Assembly: GCA_944377745.1 (NCBI GenBank)
Contig: CALWFV010000001.1
Span: 1-64,000 of the forward strand
Source of the DNA: an uncultured Mediterraneibacter sp.
GTDB taxonomy: Bacteria > Bacillota > Clostridia > Lachnospirales > Lachnospiraceae
Direction: 5' to 3'
Length of the DNA: 64,000 nucleotides
The translations under genes and the position numbers were made by a program. This document shows, one piece after another, positions 1-8,262 of the stretch. Each line of letters opens with the position of its first letter. Position 1 is the stretch's first letter. Under the pieces are notes generated by a model. The model did not search any database. It was not told the DNA's origin and saw only the letters and a program-made list of their open reading frames with translations.

Positions 1-97
1 TATAGGGGTGAAACTATTAATTTTGATTTGAGAAAAGTCAGGAAATTCAAGGAATTTGAGTTTCCGAGACCAGACTATTATACTAGGAGGTAAAACG

Positions 98-1501
98 ATG
101 AAACAATTTATACATGAAGATTTCCTTCTGAATTCCGAGACAGGACGTCAGCTCTATCACGAAGCGGCAGAAAATCTTCCCATTCTGGATTTCCACAACC
201 ATCTGAATCCGAAAGAGATCCTGGATGACAAGCGTTTCTCCACGATCACCGAAGCATGGCTGGGCGGCGACCATTATAAATGGCGTGCTATGCGTGCTCA
301 CGGGATACCGGAAGAACTTGTCACAGGAAACGGGGATCCCAGGGACAAGTTCAACGAGTGGGCTGAAACTGTGCAGAATGCATTTGGGAATCCGCTCTAC
401 CACTGGACTCATCTGGAACTGGCAAGATATTTCCAGATCTACGATACGCTCTCTCCCGCCACTGCTGACAGGATCTGGGAAAAGTGCAATCGCCAGCTCG
501 CTGATCCGGATTTCTCCGCACGGGGACTGCTGAAAAAACAGAACGTACGCATCCTCTGCACTACTGATGATCCGATGGACGACCTTGCAGCACACCGCAG
601 CATAAAAGAGCAGGGGATCGATCTGGAAGTTTATCCTACGTTCCGCCCGGAAAAGGCGATGGCGATCGACAAACCGGATTTCACAGACTACATTAACAAT
701 GCAGCTGATAAATACGGGAAATCCATCACCGCGCTATCCGACCTTCTCGATCTTCTGAAGGAACGCCTGGACTACTTCTGCTCCTGCGGATGCCGTATCA
801 CGGATCACAGTCTGGAAGGTGATTTCTACCGTCCTGCTACATATGAAGAGACAGACGCCATCTTTAAGAAACGCATGGAAGGCACAATGCCGTCAAATGA
901 AGAAGGGGCACAATACCGCGCATACATCCTGACAGAACTCGGTAAAGAATATTGCAGGCGCGATCTTGTCATGCAGCTCCACATCGGCGCGATCCGGAAC
1001 AATTCCACCCGCCTGTTTGAGAAGCTGGGGCCGGATACCGGACTTGACAGCCTCAATGATTTCTGCTTTGCGCCACAGATTGCCGCCCTTCTCGACGCAA
1101 TGGACAAGACCGACGAACTGCCGAAGACAGTCCTTTACTATCTCAACCCGAAAGATGCGGATATGCTTGCTGCAATGGCAGGAAACTTCCAGAGCAACTC
1201 CAAAGGATATCGCGGAAAAGTCCAGCTCGGAAGCGCATGGTGGTTCTGCGATCACAAATATGGCATGGAACAGCAGATGGAAGCACTGGCGCACACCGGT
1301 CTTCTCTCCACCTTTATCGGAATGCTGACAGATTCCCGCAGTTTCCTTTCCTTCCCGCGGCATGAATACTTCCGCCGCATCCTCTGCGAATATGTGGGAA
1401 GAAAGGTCGACAACGGCGAGTATCCGAAGGATATGGACTACTTAAAACAGATGATCTCCGGAATCTGCTATTACAATGCAGAGAAGTTCCTGAACTTCTG
1501 A
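98..1501 (+). CDS. uxaC: Glucuronate (uronate) isomerase
   Basis: The 467-residue product matches UxaC, which interconverts D-glucuronate with D-fructuronate and D-galacturonate with D-tagaturonate at the first step of hexuronate catabolism in the cytoplasm. The amidohydrolase metal-binding motif HNH is at residues 33-35 within LDFHNHLNPKE, and the length is normal for the family. The start at 98 is chosen because a strong AGGAGG lies at 85-90; an in-frame ATG at 56 has no ribosome binding site. A hairpin terminator follows at once, so this is probably the last gene of a unit beginning left of the window. Uronate catabolism fits the pectin-type glycosidases farther right. The family assignment is secure; the preferred uronate is not visible. 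Confidence 0.95.
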   Translation: MKQFIHEDFLLNSETGRQLYHEAAENLPILDFHNHLNPKEILDDKRFSTITEAWLGGDHYKWRAMRAHGIPEELVTGNGDPRDKFNEWAETVQNAFGNPLYHWTHLELARYFQIYDTLSPATADRIWEKCNRQLADPDFSARGLLKKQNVRILCTTDDPMDDLAAHRSIKEQGIDLEVYPTFRPEKAMAIDKPDFTDYINNAADKYGKSITALSDLLDLLKERLDYFCSCGCRITDHSLEGDFYRPATYEETDAIFKKRMEGTMPSNEEGAQYRAYILTELGKEYCRRDLVMQLHIGAIRNNSTRLFEKLGPDTGLDSLNDFCFAPQIAALLDAMDKTDELPKTVLYYLNPKDADMLAAMAGNFQSNSKGYRGKVQLGSAWWFCDHKYGMEQQMEALAHTGLLSTFIGMLTDSRSFLSFPRHEYFRRILCEYVGRKVDNGEYPKDMDYLKQMISGICYYNAEKFLNF

Positions 1502-1515
1502 TCATGTCATCACTC

Positions 1516-1552
1516 AGGATGGCTGCGGTTCGATCCGCAGTCATCCTTTTTT
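1516..1552 (+). terminator. Rho-independent terminator after uxaC
   Basis: A GC-rich stem, AGGATGGCTGCGG pairing with CCGCAGTCATCCT, has a short loop and is followed by a run of T. It begins 15 bases after the uxaC stop codon. Confidence 0.9.
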
Positions 1553-1656
1553 CGATCTTCTCCTTTTTCTTCCTTTTCTCCCGAAAACATTGTTTTTTCC
1601 AGAATCTGAAAGTATAATGATTTTTATATGAGCAAATACGGAAAGAAGGATCAGAC

Positions 1657-2802
1657 ATGCATTATACATTCCCGCATTATTATAGAAGATTCAGCTGCAC
1701 CGGAGGATCCTGTCCGGACACCTGCTGTGCGGGATGGCAGATCCAGATCGATCACGCCTCGCTGAAAAGATACCGGAAGGCAAAAGGGCTCATCGGCAGC
1801 CGTCTGAAAAACGAGATCAACTGGAAAGACCAGTGTTTCAGACAGTACGGCGGCAGATGTGCCTTTTTGAATAACGACGGACTCTGCGACCTCTACCTGG
1901 AGGGCGGCGGAGAGAAAGCATTCTGCCGGACGTGCCGCACCTATCCCAGGCATATCGAAGAATTCGAGGGGCTCCGGGAGGTCTCGCTGTCTCTCTCCTG
2001 CCCTGCTGCAGCGGAACTCATCCTTGGAAACAACGAACCGGTCCGTTTTCTCGAAGCGGATGTTCCCTCAAAGGAAGAGTCCTATCCGGACTTCGACTTT
2101 TTTCTCTTTACCAAACTGACCGATGCAAGGAGCCTGGCACTGAGGATCCTGCAGGACCGAAACCATCCGTTTCAGACAAGAGCCGCTATTGTTCTCGCTC
2201 TTGCCCATGACCTGCAGGAACGGATCGACCGGAATGCCCTTTATGCTGCGGACGATCTTCTGGGGCGCTATGCGTCGCCCTCTGTGTGGGCCTGGTTCGA
2301 ACAGCAGCTTGCCCGGATCCACATCGACCGGAAGCATACCGGCAATGCCGCACAGACCAGCGGGAATCTTTTCGTGATCCTGAACCAGCTGGAGGTCCTG
2401 CGCCCCGAGTGGAAGGACCGTCTCCGCAGAGCCAGAACGGCACTCTCTGCTGCTCCTGTCTTTTCTCCTGAGCAGGAGAGACATTTTCAGGAACTCTTTT
2501 CCGATATCACCGGCGAACAGCTCATGGTCTACTTTGTCTTTACTTATTTCTGCGGGGCCGTTTATAACGGAAATGCCTACGGAAAGATGAAGTTCTCCTT
2601 CGCCTGCACACTCCTGATCCGCGAGCTGGTCAGGGCAGAATGGATCCAGAAGTCAGGAAAGATGTCTTATAAAGATGTCATCTCCATCGCCCAGAAGTTC
2701 TCCCGGGAAATAGAGCATTCGGATTACAATAAGATCAGAATTGAAAAGATGCTTGGTGATGAGGAGAGATTCGGACTGGAGAAGATGTTTGCGATATTGT
2801 GA
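1657..2802 (+). CDS. FliB-like Cys-rich protein (flagellin lysine-N-methylase family)
   Basis: The 381-residue product resembles proteins annotated as flagellin lysine-N-methylase (FliB), which methylate lysines on flagellin. The N-terminal third is rich in cysteine: CTGGSCPDTCCAGW at about residues 14-27, then CAFLNNDGLCDLY and FCRTCRTYP. This spacing is typical of a family thought to bind metal or an iron-sulfur cluster. The remainder is helical and featureless. No flagellar gene is present in the window, so flagellin as the substrate is doubtful here; many clostridia carry such orphan copies. The gene stands alone after the uxaC terminator and ends at a shared bidirectional terminator. The family call is fairly sure, the function is not. 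Confidence 0.7.
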   Translation: MHYTFPHYYRRFSCTGGSCPDTCCAGWQIQIDHASLKRYRKAKGLIGSRLKNEINWKDQCFRQYGGRCAFLNNDGLCDLYLEGGGEKAFCRTCRTYPRHIEEFEGLREVSLSLSCPAAAELILGNNEPVRFLEADVPSKEESYPDFDFFLFTKLTDARSLALRILQDRNHPFQTRAAIVLALAHDLQERIDRNALYAADDLLGRYASPSVWAWFEQQLARIHIDRKHTGNAAQTSGNLFVILNQLEVLRPEWKDRLRRARTALSAAPVFSPEQERHFQELFSDITGEQLMVYFVFTYFCGAVYNGNAYGKMKFSFACTLLIRELVRAEWIQKSGKMSYKDVISIAQKFSREIEHSDYNKIRIEKMLGDEERFGLEKMFAIL

Positions 2803-2805
2803 TAA

Positions 2806-2855
2806 TTTTAACAGGTGCCGTGTACTTCGTACGAAGTACACGGCACCTGTTAAAA
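2806..2855. terminator. Perfect 50-bp palindrome, bidirectional terminator
   Basis: The 25-base arms are exactly complementary with no loop, centred on the ACGT at 2829-2832. Each arm ends in a run of T or A, giving U-tracts in both directions. It fills the 58-bp gap between the convergent FliB-like gene and cfa and can terminate both transcripts. Confidence 0.9.
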
Positions 2856-2860
2856 AAATA

Positions 2861-4024
2861 TCAATACCACCTTACCATCGGCAGATCATTATTTATTCCC
2901 TTTGTCATCAGGATCTGATGCAGATCGATGATCCCGTTATGGAATGTGGCTGCGCATGCCGCAAGATAGAGATCCCACATACGGATGAACCTTTCATCGA
3001 ACATCTTCCGCACCTCATCCAGATGCTCCAGGTAATTCTTTCTCCAGCATCTGAGCGTCCGGCTATAATGTAATCTCAGGTTTTCCACATCCATTGTATG
3101 GAAATCAAACTCTGCCATTTCTGTCAGCATCTCTCTTAAACTGGGGATCATTCCGCCCGGGAAGATATATTTCTTGATCCATGCATCACCCGGATGTTCT
3201 TTCAGAGCGCTGATAAAGTGGAGCAGGAAAAGCCCGCCTTTCTTCATCACCTTGTTCGCACACTCCAGGAAGAGTTTATAGTTTTCACGGCCGACATGCT
3301 CTACCATTCCCACGCTGACCACACGGTCAAACTGCTTTCCCAGCTTCGGAAGCTCACGGTAGTCCATAAGTTCCACTTTCACATAGCCTTCCAGCCCTTC
3401 TTCTTTAATCCTCTTCTGGCACTCCTTGTACTGTTCCTCACTCAAAGTGATCCCTGTGCCATGGACTTTGTATTTCTTTGCAGCCTCGATCAGAAGAAAG
3501 CCCCAGCCGCATCCGATATCCAGAAGAGTCATTCCCTCTTTCAGATACAGCTTCTGGAGAATGTAGTCTACTTTATTCACCTGAGCCTGATACAACGTAT
3601 CGTCCTCGTGCTTAAAATAACCGCAGGAGTAGCTCATCGTTTCATCCAGCCAGAGTTTATAAAAATCATTTCCGATATCATAATGGCTCTGTACTTCTTT
3701 CTGCTGGTTCTTCTTGGAAGAAGAAGTAAAGATCAGCTTCTTCAGTGCATTCTGATCCGTAGAGAATTTCCCCATCTGCCCCAGGAAATGATCCAGCGCC
3801 TCGTACAGATCTCCCTCGATCTCCAGATCCCCGTCCATATAAGCTTCACCAAGGGCGATGGACGTGCTGGTAAGAAGCGAGCTCACCGGGATGGCCTTAT
3901 TGAACTTCACAGTAAAAGTAGGTTCTCTCTCCCCGATCTTATACTCCTTTCCGTCCAGTTTCACCAGAAAGGGCTGTTCGTCAAATTTCTTTAAAAATGA
4001 AATCAATCCTTGTTCTACTATCAT
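2861..4024 (-). CDS. cfa: Cyclopropane-fatty-acyl-phospholipid synthase
   Basis: The 387-residue enzyme transfers a methylene group from S-adenosylmethionine to the double bond of unsaturated acyl chains in membrane phospholipids. The SAM-binding motif LDIGCGWG is at residues 168-175. The family signature HYDIGNDFYKLWLDETMSYS lies at about 114-133, upstream of the Rossmann-like methyltransferase domain. Residues 1-100 form the usual N-terminal lipid-binding region. The length is standard. The gene is alone; upstream lies a 246-bp gap with a 13-bp-stem hairpin at 4068-4106, and downstream it shares the palindromic terminator. Confidence 0.95.
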   Translation of the reverse strand: MIVEQGLISFLKKFDEQPFLVKLDGKEYKIGEREPTFTVKFNKAIPVSSLLTSTSIALGEAYMDGDLEIEGDLYEALDHFLGQMGKFSTDQNALKKLIFTSSSKKNQQKEVQSHYDIGNDFYKLWLDETMSYSCGYFKHEDDTLYQAQVNKVDYILQKLYLKEGMTLLDIGCGWGFLLIEAAKKYKVHGTGITLSEEQYKECQKRIKEEGLEGYVKVELMDYRELPKLGKQFDRVVSVGMVEHVGRENYKLFLECANKVMKKGGLFLLHFISALKEHPGDAWIKKYIFPGGMIPSLREMLTEMAEFDFHTMDVENLRLHYSRTLRCWRKNYLEHLDEVRKMFDERFIRMWDLYLAACAATFHNGIIDLHQILMTKGINNDLPMVRWY

Positions 4025-4067
4025 TTTTTCACCATTCCTTTCTTATTGCTGGCACAATCAGTCAGGA

Positions 4068-4106
4068 TTCCCGGTCACAGGCACGTCACTTTTCTGTGAC
4101 CGGGAA
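4068..4106. repeat. Inverted repeat upstream of cfa
   Basis: TTCCCGGTCACAG (4068-4080) pairs perfectly with CTGTGACCGGGAA (4094-4106) around a 13-base loop. It lies between the carboxypeptidase stop and the cfa start. No T-run follows on the minus strand, so it could be a weak terminator, an operator or a 5' leader hairpin; nothing decides between these. Confidence 0.5.
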
Positions 4107-4270
4107 AGCGGCAGCCTGTATCATTCAAGTATTGACAATAAAACACCGGAGGATACCGGTCCGCGTTTCATTACGCCTTCCGCTATCCCCCGGAGAGTAA
4201 TTATATCTCTTTTCCTGTATAAAAGTCAAACCCATTTGTGTGTTCCATTCTTTCCTTTCCAGGCTGTATA

Positions 4271-5257
4271 TTACTCCTCCCTGTCCGTATCCGTACTCCC
4301 AAACTGCGTCCTTAGCTGCCCGTACAGGTTCAGCGCGTCGAGAACATGATAGGGCTCTGTCTGATGATTCCCATCCGCTTTTGCCGTCACGATGATATAG
4401 TCCCTGTTATCGACATGGGCAAGGGATGCAAGGCAGAGTCCCGCCTGATCGGTAAACCCGGTCTTTCCTCCCTTCACTTCCCCGCCTGGTACCTTCCAGT
4501 CCTCTCTGAGCCGGAACATGCTGCTCTCAAAAGTCAGCCCCTCCGGATGCTCTTCGGTGGGAGAAGCGGTATACTCTTCCGTGCAGAAGATATTTCGGAA
4601 CATCCTGTTCTCCAGAGCATGCCTCAGAAGGACCGCCATATCTTCCACCGTTGTATAGTGATTCCCATCCTGAAGTCCGGTCACATTAGTAAAATGGGTG
4701 TTCTCCATGCCCAGCTCACGGGCTTTCTCATTCATCCGTTCTACAAAAGCCTCCTCTGATCCTGCAGTGTGCCTTGCGATCTGAACCGAGCATTCCCCGC
4801 CGGATGGCAGGATGATCCCATAGAGAAGATCCTCCGCAGTGACTGTCTCTCCCGGCATGAATCCCGCCATGGACGCGCCCTCTTCATAGAGCGCCAGAAA
4901 GATCTCTTCCTCCAGAGTAACCTCCTCGGACAGGTCTTCGATCGGCTCGATCCCGATCAGACAGGTCATCATCTTTGTCAGAGAAGCCGGATAGATCCTC
5001 TCCTCTTCCTGAAATTCCGTAATCACCTTCCCATCGCTCAGGCGCACCACGATCCCGGCGTCACTGTAGATCCCGCTCAGGTCAAGATCCATATTGACCG
5101 TCTCGATCACCACCGGTTTCCTCTCGATTTCCGTTCCTGCTGCGCTGCCTGCTTCCTCTTCTGTATGTTCTCCTGTTCCCCCGCTCCTGATCATCAAAAA
5201 CAGCGCCCCTGCTATGACTAGGAGCGCCAATGCTGCCACTGCAATAATCCGTTTCAT
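4271..5257 (-). CDS. D-alanyl-D-alanine carboxypeptidase (serine-type, DacF-like)
   Basis: This 328-residue penicillin-binding-protein-type peptidase would trim the terminal D-Ala from peptidoglycan stem peptides outside the membrane. The SxxK nucleophile motif SLTK is at residues 92-95 and the KTG triad at 265-267 within GGKTGFTDQAG. The usual SxN motif appears as SGG at 152-154 (PSGGECS), so the Asn is absent; related clostridial proteins also vary here. Residues 4-22 are a hydrophobic signal or anchor, followed by an acidic linker. There is no obvious C-terminal amphipathic anchor, so membrane attachment is probably N-terminal. The promoter carries two BlaI/MecI-type operator boxes, suggesting induction by cell-wall antibiotics. 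Confidence 0.85.
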   Translation of the reverse strand: MKRIIAVAALALLVIAGALFLMIRSGGTGEHTEEEAGSAAGTEIERKPVVIETVNMDLDLSGIYSDAGIVVRLSDGKVITEFQEEERIYPASLTKMMTCLIGIEPIEDLSEEVTLEEEIFLALYEEGASMAGFMPGETVTAEDLLYGIILPSGGECSVQIARHTAGSEEAFVERMNEKARELGMENTHFTNVTGLQDGNHYTTVEDMAVLLRHALENRMFRNIFCTEEYTASPTEEHPEGLTFESSMFRLREDWKVPGGEVKGGKTGFTDQAGLCLASLAHVDNRDYIIVTAKADGNHQTEPYHVLDALNLYGQLRTQFGSTDTDREE

Positions 5258-5280
5258 TATATCTCCTCTTTCGCATTATC

Positions 5281-5332
5281 TTACACTTGTAATACTTTTC
5301 TGTATATTACAGATGTAAGAACTGTTTGTCAA
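5281..5332 (-). promoter_or_regulatory. Consensus promoter with two BlaI/MecI-type operator boxes
   Basis: On the minus strand a -35 TTGACA (5327-5332), a 17-bp spacer and a -10 TAATAT (5304-5309) drive the carboxypeptidase gene. Two dyad boxes of the form TTACA-N2-TGTAA lie at 5281-5292 and 5307-5318. One overlaps the -10 and spacer, the other covers the start region, with centres 26 bp apart. TACA-N2-TGTA is the recognition core of BlaI, MecI and CopY winged-helix repressors. No such repressor gene is in the window, so the regulator is inferred. Confidence 0.7.
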
Positions 5333-5353
5333 CACTTTTCTCTTATGTCGTGA

Positions 5354-5359
5354 TATAAT
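5354..5359 (+). promoter_or_regulatory. Probable -10 element of the membrane-protein gene
   Basis: TATAAT lies about 85 bp upstream of the ATG at 5442 in the divergent intergenic region. No good -35 is found at 16-18 bp, so this is a moderate call. Confidence 0.4.
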
Positions 5360-5441
5360 ATGACCACCTGGCAAGGTGTTTCACAGGCCTGGTGACCATG
5401 GTATGAAGGTCACGCAAAATATAAAAATAAAGGGGCATGTC

Positions 5442-6245
5442 ATGAAAATCTGGATATCAGAAAACCTGAAAAAGAAAAATCACTACGCGGCAACAGTCCT
5501 TCTGCCCGTCCTCGGCAGCCTGCTGCTCGCCATCTTCCTGATCACCGGGAGCATTTTTCTCAGCGCCTATCTGGATCTTCCCATGGAAATACTGTCTTTC
5601 GTAGTATGCGTCGCAGCAACAGTTCTTCTGATCTGGGCCGCAGCGGGAACCGGAAGACGTTCTCTGAGGGATGCCCTCGTCTTCTGCCAGGACCGGAATG
5701 GTGATATCTATATCTCAGACGCCCGGAAATACGCCTCCTTCCACAGAGGGATCTTCGGATTCGTCACTATGGCTTTCAAGACACAGAAGATCCTGAACAA
5801 CATGCTCGCGTCGGGAGGCGTTCTGGAAAAATATCTCTCCCAGGAAAGATCACTTCAGGGTCTGGAACCCCGGATCCTGTCAGTAGAAAAGCTCAAAGAA
5901 AACCGTAAGACCTATTCCATGATCTGCCATGTGGAACTGCCCGGGAACCGTCTGAGCCGGCAGACTTATGTCTTTTCAAAAGGCTATGACAATGAAAAAG
6001 AACTTCTGCACGCACTGGAGCTCCTCTCTTCAGGCTCCGTACATGCAGAAGTCCGTGAAAACCGGAATCCGGCATATATCATCCTCAGCACCGCCGTGCT
6101 GATATTGTTTGTCTTTCTGTGTATATGCAGTCACCCGGCGGTAGCACTCCTCCCCACAGGAATCTATTTCCCCTGTCTGGGCGCCGCCTTTCTGGCTGTC
6201 TGCCTCCTGGTCTGTTTCGCCGTACGGCAGCACCGCGGAGAGTAA
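5442..6245 (+). CDS. Unrecognised four-helix membrane protein
   Basis: This 267-residue protein belongs to no family I recognise. It has two N-terminal membrane helices (about residues 17-42 and 48-68), a soluble middle of about 140 residues and two C-terminal helices (about 212-231 and 237-260), so both ends should lie on the same side of the membrane. The arginine-rich segment GTGRRSLR after helix 2 suggests a cytoplasmic middle domain. The start at 5442 is preferred over in-frame ATGs at 5376 and 5403 because AAAGGGG precedes it. It is monocistronic and divergent from the carboxypeptidase gene. Confidence 0.7.
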   Translation: MKIWISENLKKKNHYAATVLLPVLGSLLLAIFLITGSIFLSAYLDLPMEILSFVVCVAATVLLIWAAAGTGRRSLRDALVFCQDRNGDIYISDARKYASFHRGIFGFVTMAFKTQKILNNMLASGGVLEKYLSQERSLQGLEPRILSVEKLKENRKTYSMICHVELPGNRLSRQTYVFSKGYDNEKELLHALELLSSGSVHAEVRENRNPAYIILSTAVLILFVFLCICSHPAVALLPTGIYFPCLGAAFLAVCLLVCFAVRQHRGE

Positions 6246-6333
6246 CATTAATCTGATCCGCAGTACGGCAGCGCCGCGGAGAGAGACGGGAGAGAGACGG
6301 GAGAGAGACGGTAAACTTTCATGTTCTACAAGC

Positions 6334-7296
6334 CTACAGCTCTCCCTTTTCCAGCATCTCCTCAAAAGGCGTCTTCTCCGGCAGTTTAAGAGCGAACCGT
6401 TTCTCAAGCCATGCTGATACGAGCGGGATCCATTTTGCCGCGTCCGGATAGATCTGAGACTGTGACACCGCCGAAGCCTGGGTGGACACGCTCAGACCGT
6501 GAGGCCCCTGCTCGAAGATATGCATCTCGAAAGGAACCTTGTGATCCGCCAGCGCATGTGCCATACGGATGCTGTGCTGTACCGGCACCAGGGAGTCCTC
6601 GGAAGTCGCCCAGAGATAGGTGGGCGGAGTCTGGTCTGTCACAAGCCTTGCCGGGCTCGCGCTCCTTAGTGTCTCCTCATCCGGCTCCGCCTCTCCCAGT
6701 AACGCCGTGGTTGACCCTTTAAAGAAATCCGCATCCATCGGGTTGGCAAAACCAGAATCACGCATAAAAATATAATCGCTGAGCGTATATCCCAGGATCA
6801 GTGCAGCCGGACGGATCATCTCCTTGTCCACTCCCAGGTACTCTGTCACAAGCGGTTTATCCCAGTATACGCCGTACATTGCCGTGTTGTGGGCTCCGGC
6901 GGAGAACCCGCAGACCGCCACACGCTCCATGTCTACTGCCCACTCTTCACTGTGCTCACTGATCAGGAGCATTGCCATTCCGATCTCCCTCACCGGAGCA
7001 GGATGCTTCGTCACCGGATTGGGCTCAATGGATTTTCCGAACACATCCGGGAACTCGTCCCTTCCCTGGGTATAGGTGGAATACCGGAGTACAAACGCGT
7101 GATACCCCATAGCGGCGAACTGCATTGCCACCGGCTCTGCCTCCCGGTCAGAGCAGTTGAAATATCCGCCTCCGGGGCAGATCAGCACTGCCGGGCGCTT
7201 CCCCTGTCCGTGCATCTCTCCCTTTTCATTGATCACATAAGCAGTCAGCGTCACATCTTCCCTGTCTTCATAAAAACGAAATACTTCTGTAAACAT
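6334..7296 (-). CDS. Alpha/beta hydrolase, acetyl-esterase type
   Basis: This 320-residue cytoplasmic esterase of the BD-FAE/acetyl-xylan-esterase type probably removes acetyl or similar esters from sugars. The oxyanion-loop motif PGGGY is at residues 41-45 and the nucleophile elbow GFSAG at 130-134 (Ser132). A C-terminal acid is in EDSLVP and the catalytic His in QGPHGLS. The start at 7296 has AGAGGA eight bases upstream; the longer in-frame start at 7332 would overlap the upstream gene. The upstream hydrolase gene ends 4 bp away, so the two are co-transcribed. The position at the end of a glycosidase gene set supports a role in de-esterifying imported plant oligosaccharides; the substrate is inferred. 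Confidence 0.85.
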   Translation of the reverse strand: MFTEVFRFYEDREDVTLTAYVINEKGEMHGQGKRPAVLICPGGGYFNCSDREAEPVAMQFAAMGYHAFVLRYSTYTQGRDEFPDVFGKSIEPNPVTKHPAPVREIGMAMLLISEHSEEWAVDMERVAVCGFSAGAHNTAMYGVYWDKPLVTEYLGVDKEMIRPAALILGYTLSDYIFMRDSGFANPMDADFFKGSTTALLGEAEPDEETLRSASPARLVTDQTPPTYLWATSEDSLVPVQHSIRMAHALADHKVPFEMHIFEQGPHGLSVSTQASAVSQSQIYPDAAKWIPLVSAWLEKRFALKLPEKTPFEEMLEKGEL

Positions 7297-7300
7297 ATCA

Positions 7301-8164
7301 TCAATTCCTCTGCTTTCTTTTATCTTTTCCAATTACAACGGAAGCGAATCCGGGCTTGAACATATCGTCCAGAGTCATCCCGTCCAGAGCGCAGACACGG
7401 GGTTCAAATTCCATCCCGAAGAACGCCTGAAACGGCTGTCCGCTGTCATAGTCCGCCTCCCCGGCAGCCTGAATAAATCTCGGAAGTTCATCCCTGTGCA
7501 TGACCACCGGATTGTGTCCTCCGATATACCCGTCACAGTTCAGATCATACATCTTCTGTACCGCAGCCATATAGGTGTCCAGATCCGTGGTCTCATCCGA
7601 AAACAGCCACACGAAGAATCCGGTGGCGTCCCCGATGAAGAGAAGATTTTGCTCCTCATACAGAAGAGAGATCCCGCCCTGTGTGTGTCCCGGCGTTTCA
7701 TAAACTTTCAGCGTTGCCCCGCCCAGGTCAAAGGTATCGCCCTCCTTCACAGGGATAAGATTTCCGCATCCCCGTGAAAGAAACTCTTCCTCGTCAAACC
7801 TTTCCGGAAGCCCGTTAAATTCTTTTCCGGTCTCATAGTCCACGCTGTGCTCTGCCCGCTCTATGCTGTCCTTTCTCATATCTCTGGAGTTGTGCCGTCT
7901 GCACAGTTCCATATCCTTCTCCCCGATATAGCAGGGTTCCTCAAACAGCCCGTTTCCGCAGGTATGATCAACATGTCCATGGGTATTAAAGATCAGAAGG
8001 GGGTTGTCTGTAATGCTGCGCACGGCATCATTCAGATCCCCGAAGCCGTAGCCGGTATCGATCAGCGCAGCTTTTTCCTTTCCCTCCACCAGATAGCAAA
8101 ACACCCCTTCCGGGCTTCCGATCCGGTAATATCCGTCCATCTTCTCCGTCTTATAATATGTCAT
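7301..8164 (-). CDS. Metallo-beta-lactamase-fold hydrolase
   Basis: This 287-residue protein has the family's zinc ligands in order: THGHVDH near residue 60-66, the third His in ETPGHTQGG, the Asp in FIGDATG and the last His in GGHNPV. Such proteins hydrolyse thioesters, lactones or phosphodiesters; the substrate is not visible. The start at 8164 is chosen for its AAGGAAG site. It lies 4 bp ahead of the esterase gene and resembles the second MBL protein at 8898-9755 in overall layout, including the opening IDTGYG/LDTGYG motif. The pair brackets a HAD phosphomutase gene, so this is probably a duplicated activity of one operon. Confidence 0.85.
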   Translation of the reverse strand: MTYYKTEKMDGYYRIGSPEGVFCYLVEGKEKAALIDTGYGFGDLNDAVRSITDNPLLIFNTHGHVDHTCGNGLFEEPCYIGEKDMELCRRHNSRDMRKDSIERAEHSVDYETGKEFNGLPERFDEEEFLSRGCGNLIPVKEGDTFDLGGATLKVYETPGHTQGGISLLYEEQNLLFIGDATGFFVWLFSDETTDLDTYMAAVQKMYDLNCDGYIGGHNPVVMHRDELPRFIQAAGEADYDSGQPFQAFFGMEFEPRVCALDGMTLDDMFKPGFASVVIGKDKRKQRN

Positions 8165-8262
8165 TGTCTTCCTTCTTTCCTCTCTGCCCGGCAGATCTCC
8201 GCACAGAGAGTTCTGCCGCATGTCCTTTCATTCCGGGATTATCCGTCTGGGTCCCTATGCAC

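Noticed and set aside
4068-4106. Riboswitch upstream of cfa
   Set aside because: Only one stem is visible and no conserved junction; kept as an inverted repeat.
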